Shown: positions 55,616 to 64,000 of the stretch, piece by piece
Numbering within the stretch: position 1 is the stretch's first letter
Layout: each line of letters opens with the position of its first letter
Source of the DNA: Lepraria neglecta
Lineage: Eukaryota; Ascomycota; Lecanoromycetes; Lecanorales; Stereocaulaceae
Assembly (NCBI GenBank): GCA_033220425.1
Contig: CM065648.1
Location: 4,836,001 to 4,900,000, forward strand
Length of the DNA stretch: 64,000 nucleotides
Reading direction: 5' to 3'
Notes under the pieces: generated by a model
Database searches by the model: none
What the model was told of the DNA's origin: nothing
What the model saw: the letters and a program-made list of their open reading frames with translations, nothing else
Program-made: the position numbers and the translations under genes

Positions 55616-57560
55616 ATGGTAGGTGTTGGCGAGGTATTGGCCATGATAACCCTTATGGGAGCCGTAGCAAAGATCTCCTAGGCTGTCGTTGACATTGCTG
55701 GCAAATACAAAGACGCCTGGCTACAGATCGAATCCTTCGGGCGTGAGGTCGGAATCTTAGGAAAGATCCTGGATCAATTAAACCGTTTGATTATCAAAGA
55801 CGAATCTCACATGAACGCCGGCGCAAGAACACTCACAAGCGAGATTGTGGATGAATGTATTTATATGTTTTCTCAACTTGACGACTTCAATACTAACCTC
55901 TACCGTGGACCTGACCCTTCGGCGAGTCTCACTGTCCGTTGGAATGCTAAATGGCTCTTCAAAATATCTGAATTGGAATTTCTCCGGGCAAGAGTGGATA
56001 GCATGAAGATTGACATCCTGCTCATGATGATATTGCAGTCTATTCACAGTGGTGAGAGGTAAGCATATGTCCGATACCGCTCTTTGAGTATGTCATTATG
56101 CTGACTTGAAAATATGCTCAGCTCGCAGGTGGCGATGAAGCTCGAAGAGAATACCAAAAATATTGACGTGCTGTCTTAACAAAGCGAGGCATGCATCAGG
56201 CGGCTTCAGAACCTTGAGCACGAAGTCATGATTTACGATGCACAGGGTCTCGAAAGTCAAAGCCGCGGGACATCTATCCTAAGTGCCAATACGGTTGCTC
56301 CAGCCAAGTCAACCTGGGACTCCCATTTTGACGCATATGGCTGGATACCATTTGGGAACGACAAGTCTTATAATAATCAAGATGGCCATGTCGCAGCCCG
56401 GGGAATCCAAGAACAATATGGACAGATAGCTGAACTTGCCGATGACTTTTTACTTCAAGATCTAGACAGGCTCTCGGGAGAAGAAAGGCGGAAACGACTA
56501 TATATTGAGTTTTGACAACGGCCGAATGCGCACTTATTCCAGCCTCCTGATCCTTCGAGAGCTGATGTCCAGGATCTCTGACTTCGAGGATAGTGAGCCT
56601 ATTTCTACCGAGTCCACTCCGGCTATTCTGGACCAACAAAAATGGAGGCGATCTTGGTAGAGACTGAATTCGCGGCTCTTACCGTGTCATTACTTCGACT
56701 ACATACTTGGCTCATCAACCGGCGGTATTGTTGCAATCATACTAACACGCCTTCGAATAAGCATAGAAGACTGCATTGCTGAATACAAGGGGCTTCTATT
56801 CGAAATGTTCCGCCATCCCCGACCATCCCTTGGAAGGGGTGTGGTCAGCAAGAGGCAGCCAAAATATGGTCATGAGCCATTTCGCAAGGCCTTACAATCT
56901 ATGGAGGCTGGGTACACCAGCCTTGACAAAGAAAAAGGGGGAATAGTCTGGAAATGGACCCTGTCTAGTGTAAATGGTATGCAACGGAACGTCATCATCT
57001 GAGCTTGTCTGATTTCTTCCAGCATTGCTGCTTCAATTTTTACCAGTAGTTCCGGGCCTCCTCTAAATTTTCATTCCTGGGCCAAAGGCCCTGCTCTAAG
57101 CCTCTGGGAGATTTGCAGGAAAGTAGTGACTGCTCCAGATCATTTCTTCACCATGCAGGACCTGCAGATCGAGGATCTCGCCGCACTCCAGGGTATCCCG
57201 ACGAGCTAGGGACACGTGATCAGATACAACAACTCATCTTTCAAATTGAGACCCTTGTGGTCGATTCATCCACGTCCGAAGCTTTTCATCGGCATAGGCT
57301 CTGGCAAACCACCCGTGATTACTCCGAATTTTGGAGGTATTGACGTCACAGTCTACAGCAAACGTCGTAATTACTACAACTTCGACGCTGGAGAGCTTCT
57401 CTACGATATCAAGTACGACGAGTGGGATGGAATCCCGAACGACCACTCCAAAGTTTTGGGCCGAATCTATAAGGCCACGCACCAATACCTCGCCAGAAAA
57501 GACGTGCAACGTTAGCTCAACGATGCAGCAAAGAAACTTGTATCCAGACGCCGCGCTTGA
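55616..57560 (+). pseudogene. Patatin-like phospholipase/STAND-type protein, broken (copy 1)
   Basis: ATG 55616 opens a fungal STAND-type N-terminal domain: MVGVGEVLAMITLMGAVAKIS, TAG at 55679-55681, then AVVDIAGKYKDAW, FGREVGILGKILDQLNRL, DECIYMFSQLDDFN and VDSMKIDILLMMIL. An intron (GTAAGC near 56059 to CTCAG near 56125) leads to MKLEENTKNIDVLS, TAA 56177-56179, then ACIRRLQNLEHE. A patatin domain follows: LSFDNGRMRTYSSLLILREL (oxyanion segment, altered), TAG 56658-56660, then YFDYILGSSTGGIVAI with the nucleophile Ser in GSSTGG and ISIEDCIAEYK. Further C-terminal pieces (SLWEICRKVVTAPDHF, KPLFIGIGSG-like) contain TAG 57207-57209 and TAG 57513-57515. Intact relatives hydrolyse lipid acyl esters and signal in fungal immunity-like responses. 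Confidence 0.72.
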
Positions 57561-57839
57561 GAGAAGGAGCTTGGCTTGGCGCGTTATGCAGGACTTGACT
57601 AATGCAAAGGTAGGGGTCAGGAGGGTTATGCCAGTGATTGGGTGAGATGAATAGGCCGCTACCATAGCGCGTCCCTGAAACACCATAAGGCTGCATCAAA
57701 ACAGACCTCATCACTCTCACAAAGCTTTCAAGAGTCAGCACCATCTTCGTCACTGACATTCTTGAAATCGTACATATATGCAGAGAGGTTCTAAGCGCTT
57801 GTGCCTCTCTTGCATCTATCTTTGGTTTCCGCAATGATG

Positions 57840-58869
57840 CTATTCTAAGAGCCTACCTTCGTTTGTCAAGTGGCCATGGCCGCATTGGCGAGGCATCAGC
57901 GATTGCTAACCTTATAGCGACTGCTGCAACGTTATCCAAAGCTGTAGTCGATGTCTCACGCAGATACAAAAATGCAGGGTCCCAGACGAGTCATTCGGGC
58001 GCGAGTTTGGCATGCTTTGACATTCTTGGATCAGCTGAACAAGCTGCGTGAGGACCAAAAGCACATCGAAAACGGTATCAAAACTCTGTTAGGTCGGATT
58101 GCCGACGAGTGTACTGGCATGTTCTCGGCTGGAAACTTTTAATGATAAAGTTTACAGCAAAAATGACCCTAAGAGCGTCATCCGCAGTGGAAAGGCAAAA
58201 CGAGTATCTGAAAAGACAGAGCTGGAGTAACTTCGTGCGCGGGTGGAGGTTAATATTCTGCTGATGACGACCTTGCATTCTATGCGAAAGCCTGGCAGGT
58301 GCGCTCACTAGCCTCCAATAGGTCTTGAATCCCACTGACATCTACTATTTGATAGCCCCGGAATAACCGCAACAATAGGGGAACATGCGGAGAGGATTCA
58401 AACACCGTCACAAAAAATTGATGCGTGCATCAAGCGGCTTGAGAACCTCGAGAAGAAAGGCATGAATACCGAAGGGAACACCAATGTGCATATGAGCAGG
58501 ACTATGACCGTTGTCACAGCTGCCACATCGGGATCGGCCCAATCTAATTCGACCTGTAGTTCCATTTTCCGCGCTTACGGTTGGCATATGGGGGATGATG
58601 AAACATGCTCCAATGGCCAAGACATAGACGATATACAGCGAGACGACACGTCCTCTATTAAAGCAGAAGCGGATATCGGCGAAGAGCACAGTATTTCCAG
58701 CCTGAATGAGGAGAAGGGGCTCGAAGACTTCTCGCCTGAAGATTGTACGCAAACTGCACCATTTAGTGACTTCGAAAGAGATGTGTTTTACCAAAAACCT
58801 ACCCTCGATGTCATTGATGGCCACAGCGATGCTCTAGATTACACCCCTGATGCGTTGTCCTTCAGATAA
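57840..58869 (+). pseudogene. STAND-type N-terminal domain protein, broken (copy 2)
   Basis: Tandem relative of the preceding gene: ATAATLSKAVVDVSRRYKN, then (after a frame change near 57990) VWHALTFLDQLNKL, IADECTGMF, another change at about 58130 to LETFNDKVYSKND, and a TAA at 58228-58230 just before LRARVEVNILLMTTLHSM. An intron (about 58300-58350) leads to KIDACIKRLENLEKK. From 58462 a frame of 135 codons continues (SIFRAYGWHMGDDETCSNG, acidic Glu/Asp-rich) to the stop at 58869. It parallels ACIRRLQNLEHE and FDAYGWIPFG of copy 1. No patatin domain follows. Confidence 0.68.
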
Positions 58870-59936
58870 ATAGACGCTTTGCATGTAAGAATATACATGA
58901 TCGGTTCGGTGTTGGATGGAGGAACTTGCGGCAATGAGGCCTCGTTCGTAGCTACTCGAGGAGGTCGGACCGCCTATCACTGCGACACAAAAAACTCGGT
59001 GGCATAAAATCCTAGGAAACATTCGAGAGAGTATAGAAGTTGGGATCAGCAAGATCCGGGCAGCGAGGCCCAGGGTTAGTGTATCTTGGAGAGGTAGAAG
59101 GAGAATCCGTAGGGTCTGGATAAAGGCTATCGCTATTGGAATCAGTCTGTTTTACAAGATGAAACAGTCTCTTGGTTGAAGGAGGTTATTTTACCATGAT
59201 GAAGAAGCCGCGAAGGGTCTTCTAGGTGAATCACACCGCCTGACGAGCTTCGAGGAGTGGCAAGGAGTACGGCCTGTGGATTGCGAGGAGGCACTGGTAT
59301 AGCACGTTTAAGTGACGAAGACAGGGGCTTCGATCATTGGTGTCAAGCACCCTAAACAATCATATTGTTACCTACGTCACGCTCTCAAAGGAGTCTCAAA
59401 ATACTCTGCCTATCTCGAGTCTCCCGTTCCCGTTCCACTTCCTCGCTGGATCAGCCCTATTCCCTGACTAAGTCTAAAAAAACTGTTACTGTTCAGACTT
59501 AATAGCATTACTTTCCGCCCACTTTCAACCCTTCGATATCATGAGAGAAACGTCGCAGAACTCAGAAATCTCGTGGTGCCGGCAGAATTCGGCGTAAGAC
59601 TTATCCTTTGTAAGAAGGAACAAGAGCTGGAACAAAAGTCCTATGAGCCAGGATTACGGCACGACCCGTTATTTGAGAGCAGTATTATTGTCAAGGAACA
59701 GGTTTCAGATACAGAACCTGGCTGACAAAGGACTATCTTGGAGCAGAATTTGGGAGATAAGAAGCTGTTTGAGACTAGACTTGGTGCCAAAGGGCTTTTT
59801 TTTTTCAGGAGCAGTGAACGGACAGGTTGGGAGGTTCTGACCGAGAAAAGTACACTGGACGGGTTCGGAACCTGGTTCATGAACTATCAGCTAATCTAGC
59901 TTCTACAATAATCCATCAGAAATCTATTCCTTCCCC
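58870..59936. other. Intergenic stretch with an open basic frame
   Basis: No recognised gene. A plus-strand frame near 58,990-59,180 (RWHKILGNIRESIEVG..., Arg-rich) may be the far end of the preceding STAND-type remnant. The last part (59,400-59,936) is the 3' flank of PAN2. Confidence 0.35.
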
Positions 59937-62900
59937 CTACCCCTTCAACGGACTCTCAAAATACCCCTCCTCCCTCCCCTTACCCTTTCCCACCGGCGTC
60001 CCAGGCCCGCTCCCAACTCCTCTCATCCCAGTTTCCGGCGTCATCCTACCACTCACACCACCCAAGTCCGCACTCCCCCCACCAGCCTCACGTCTTCCCT
60101 TCTTCTTAACCCACCCCTGCAATCTCAACCATTCAATATACAGCTCATCGACCTTCTGCTCCAACACTCCTCTCGCCACAAATTCCTGGTATTTCCTATA
60201 CAGACTAAGAGCAGCGCGCGCATCTTCGATACTGTCATGATTGCCGGTCTGGATCTCCTCTTTTAGGAGATGGCCCGCTATGAAACTCAATTTGAGGGTG
60301 TACTCTCCTTTCTGGAAAAGTTTGCTGGTGTCGATGAATTGGGATTCGGGGACGTGGATGTTTACGCTTCTGAAATCGTTGTACAGCCCATGGCCGATGA
60401 AGACACATCCGAGGTTAAGGAGCAGCCAAAGCTTTTTGTAGGCGACTTTGAGGTGCATGGGTGCATGCCTTGATATCCTGGGATCAAGGTCACCTTCTTC
60501 GATGCCGGAGAACCGGGTCACGTAATCGACAATTTCCTCGTTGACGATCACATAGTCGTCTATGAAGGGCTCACCTTCTTCGGGGCCGCTACCGCGGAGG
60601 ACGGAGACGCGGCCAAGGGCGTTGCGGTCGGGGAGTAGGGTTGTCAATCCTCTCAACTGCTCATTGAGCACCCAATCGAATGGAATTGCGAGTTCTGCTT
60701 TTTGCAGAATGACAAATTCCGCGTCGATTGCTACAAGAGTTCCTGGTGGCATCGGTTCGTTCGGCTTGAGGCTGCTTGGATGGCCGATTTGACTGATGCC
60801 GTTAGTAGGGATTAGAAAGGCTTGTTCAATGACCTACTTCATTGAGCCATTGTAGTATAGAGGATTGATGTCAAGAGCCTCTTTCCAAGAGTCGTCAATA
60901 GTGTTCCTAGCGTGCTGGACTTGATAGGTAAGCATGACAGGGGTCTTCCACGGAGGCGAGAAATCGAGTGCCTCCTGTTGATCGACGGGCGCGACGAGAA
61001 AGTCATTGAATAGGTGCCACAGGCTTCCAGCCTGAGGGTTTGGGTCAGAGAGGGCCACTGTATAGTAGTTAGGCATTCTGAGAGAAATATATGGGGCAAG
61101 GAAACCAACCGTCCACAAATGAAACAAGATGCGGCTTTTGGGGCTCGACACCCGCGATCTCAGCGACGACTCCTACGAGCTCGTACATGACAGTGTTACG
61201 ATAGTTTCGAAATGGCTGCAGCTGTTTACCTTCGTTACACATAATGTTGCCCGCTTCAACAGTGATGCCAATTTCTTGCGGCAGCCAACCAGGAGTGGCC
61301 CATGCTTGCCTGCTCTTGGGGCTTTTGTCCAGACCAGCATTGATCACAAGGACGTCCGAGAGATCGGTAATCGTTCGTTGCGAGGCCATCGAGGCGTATC
61401 TCTTACACCCCAGGCACCAACCTCTCGACCGCAGCTCGCCTTGAAACCCCAAGCTGAGGGCTTCAGTGAATCGAGGAGTATGATTACGATGTCGGCCGAC
61501 GTGATTCTAGCTCTATTCAGTATCATTTGTTCCAAAAGAGAATACTCTAAATTTGTCTTACCGTGTCCGGATACATCAGTGTAGTAACATGTGAGGATTC
61601 TTGACGGTAGGTCTCATAACCACAATTCAAGCATTTAAAGGCCTGGAGGCCATTTGTGATAAGTGTCTAGCAATTATCAGCACAACATTCATTGAAAGCC
61701 CTACCAGGTACAGACCTTGTCAAGGGCGGGATCATAAGGGGAAACTTTGCGAGAGTCCGCGCATATTTGCTGGAGAATGAATCGATTGGCAGCCGAGAGT
61801 CTTGCATCTAATGTATTTCGCAGCGCCTGTTCTTCTAGGATACCCAACTTCAAAGCTAAGAGGCCATCGTCAGCGGGTCGAAAAGTGTTTCCACTAAGGT
61901 TACGTACCCTCGGGACGACCACTGAAAGTTTTGATCAAATTCGTAGCTCGGCAGACGACGCCGCCAGCCTTCTCCAGCATGTCAAAAAGAAAGCCCATTT
62001 CACATAAGAGACAGCCATCTGAAAGACAGCTCCCTGCTACATGGTGTAAAGAAAAGTTTCGGATGAGAGTCGTGAATTTAAGGACCTGAAGGAATGAATT
62101 GAGGTAGCAATTAGTGATGTCATTTTCAAGACCAGAGTACATAGTCCCATTATAAGACCTGCGAGCAGCGTAAGCTGATATCTTGAAAATCTTGAAACGG
62201 ACATGCCCAAGACTCACCCAAAGTCAAAGATTGAATTTTTCCAGTCGCCATAGGTAATCGGAATACATTGGTACATTTGCGGCACGCTTTCAATGCCGGA
62301 TGGTAATTTGATCTGGGCAAAAGCATTCGCGGCAGCGTTGACGCACTGTTCACTGTTGCTTGCTTTCTCGCTGATGGGTCTTAACACCGTAGCCAAAGAA
62401 CCATTGATCTCGCGTGATGTAGACTTATCGACGTGATTCCTTGGTGCTTTACGAGGGTTCCTTACCCATTGCGCGCGCCCAGTGCCGTTAGGGTCCGGCT
62501 GTAATTGTTTGAGGACGTCTGGATCAATTGCAGGAGACTGTTTTGAGGCCTCAAGTTTTCGCTCGTAGCCCCAATTTGAAAGCAGCTTTTCGTGATAAAA
62601 CGGCATACCAATGGTACTGAATGGCCTATAAGGGGGCCATCACATTAGCCGAGTCCTCAAAACCAAAAAGAGCTCACATACAGATCAGAGTCCACAGCCA
62701 TGTGAGGTACAGGCGCAACCGCATCTGCAAACTCAGTAGGTCGAGGGGCATCGCAAAAGCTCAACTTGTGCTGCGAGCCCCACAGCTGGATAGCATTATC
62801 TTGGTCCACGATGGCCCATACATTGCCAGAAGCAGACATGACCATGACCGTCATGAAACTTGAGAGAGTCATGTGCACCACACGGACTTGATCAGTGTTT

Positions 62901-63952
62901 GCGATATCCGCAACATGAATTTGCCCATTCTGCGAGGCAACGACAGAGGTAGTGGACAATTTTGGATGTACTTGTACAAAGGCTGCGCCTGCGGGGAACG
63001 AGATGGGTGCCAGTTGTTCAAGTCTTTTGAGGTCGTAGACTTTTGCAATAGTATCAAGGCTGGGATTTCCATAGGGCCGGGTAGACCACCCACAAGTCAC
63101 AAGATAATCATGTCCGGCATCCATGCTGCTGATCTTCGAGCTATGAGCGTTCCATGTTTTGACGACTTGGAGGGTTTGTGGATGAAGAAATTCAATGCTG
63201 CCTGTGCTCGTTGCTGCACAAATGTAGAGTCTCGCGTTCTTCATCATGATGTACTCTGAGTTTGCAGGCATTTTTTCGACAATTGAACCTTGCTGCACAT
63301 CGACCTTGAACATGACCTTCTGACATCCGGCGACTAGGATATGTGAGTTATCTTTGCCTAGAAAGCTCATACATGATAGGTGGACCATATCTTTGTCCCT
63401 AATTGTATGTTAGTAGTGACGAGATCTCGATGGCGGGCGTACAGACGCGAGATGCCACAGGGTTAATGCCCTTCTTATCATGAAATGGACACTGTTTGCA
63501 GCCACGGACATAACCCCTTTATCGTTGAAAAGGAACTGCTGTACTGAACCTTCATCGTGTCCATGGGCTGGTAATGCTGTGTACTTTTGCAGCTGCCTCT
63601 CCATGGGCCAGTAGTAAGAGGTAACATGACCCTAATTCTATGGCATTAACATGTCGAAGTCCACCACAGTGATGCTTGTGGAGCAGAGCACTTACATGTA
63701 TGTTGCCAACCCATAGTAACTCCTCATGAGTATCGAAAGCAATAGTACCTATATTGGCGATTGGCCCAAACTGATCATCTTGGGTCGGTGGGAGATGAAT
63801 TTGGTGCACCTGGTAGCCAAAGGGTCTCAGTTCTTCTATGTCTTCAGGAATACAAAACGGAAACGCCATAATCTTGGAAAAAGCGAAGCGAAGAGGTAGT
63901 GTCTTGTGTTAATAAAACTCCGAGGGCGTACCTCTTGCCAATCCGAATCCAT
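59937..63952 (-). CDS. PAN2: PAN2, catalytic subunit of the PAN poly(A)-specific deadenylase
   Basis: With PAN3, PAN2 shortens mRNA poly(A) tails in the cytoplasm. ATG 63952 (MDSDWQE, exon 63952-63932) splices to 63872-63696 (IMAFPFCIPEDIEELRP, FDTHEELLWVGN), then to an exon starting at 63631 (GHVTSYYWP). The WD40 part follows (VAGCQKVMFKVDVQQG, ISSMDAGHDYLVTCGWS), then the inactive ubiquitin-hydrolase-like domain (SYNGTMYSGLENDITNCYLNSF, LLCEMGFLFDMLEKAGGV, NCGYE, GWCLGCKRY). The RNase T/DEDDh exonuclease domain has LVAIDAEFV (Asp, Glu), IGHGLYNDF (Asp) and GNHDSIEDARAAL (His, Asp). It ends in a Gly/Pro/Lys-rich tail, ESPLKG at 59937. About nine introns all keep phase where checked, including an unusual GTTGGT donor before VALSDPNP. 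All catalytic residues are present, so the gene is judged functional. Confidence 0.93.
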
Positions 63953-64000
63953 GATGGTCTCGAAGCGTCGTCCACGCAGGGCATAAGCCGCGCGCAGCAC

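Overview
This window is nuclear DNA from a filamentous ascomycete (Pezizomycotina). Genes lie on both strands without operons. They carry many short GT-AG introns (mostly 50-65 nt), with CTAAC or CTGAC-like branch sequences just before the acceptor. Families include a PDR/ABCG pump, a CorA-like fungal membrane protein, an alpha/beta-hydrolase NB-ARC protein, a DUF2011-type protein and F-box/2EXR families. A placement near Leotiomycetes is only a guess. No RNA gene, CRISPR array or virus was recognised.

Layout. 0-9.4 kb: a membrane protein, then three tandem paralogues of one F-box protein (only the middle copy, 3845-5458, is intact) with an FMN 2-hydroxy-acid oxidase among them. 9.7-11.35 kb: a decayed saccharopine dehydrogenase (LYS1) gene with stops typical of RIP (repeat-induced C-to-T mutation). 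12.2-21.2 kb: an 8-bp satellite, an intact 7-exon CorA-like gene, a protein kinase with a propeller-like tail, and an amino-acid permease. 22.2-26.2 kb: a 4,047-bp Tc1/mariner element with perfect 88-bp terminal inverted repeats and TA target duplication. Besides its DD34E transposase it carries a second, convergent gene of at least 612 codons. 26.6-33 kb: broken genes (FAD monooxygenase, NB-ARC protein, two F-box/LRR paralogues). 33.6-46.3 kb: mostly healthy genes: secreted haem peroxidase, PDR transporter, a single-pass cysteine-rich surface protein and a DUF2011-type protein. 46.9-50.7 kb: three 2EXR/F-box-like paralogues, one intact. 52-53.7 kb: an MFS sugar transporter. 55.6-58.9 kb: two decayed paralogues of a patatin/STAND-type gene. 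59.9-63.95 kb: the deadenylase subunit PAN2, intact over about nine introns.

How it fits together. Conserved or secreted-function genes (PAN2, PDR pump, permease, peroxidase, sugar porter, DUF2011, oxidase) sit between fast-turnover families (F-box, 2EXR, NB-ARC, patatin) that are largely dead. At least ten pseudogenes are readable. Many of their stops look like TGG to TAG or CAA/CAG to TAA/TAG, the outcome expected from RIP, whereas the transposon has identical ends and open reading frames and so looks young. The most unusual object is the two-gene Tc1/mariner element.

Gene structures were deduced by hand from splice signals and phase. Where exon lengths summed to a multiple of three this is stated.
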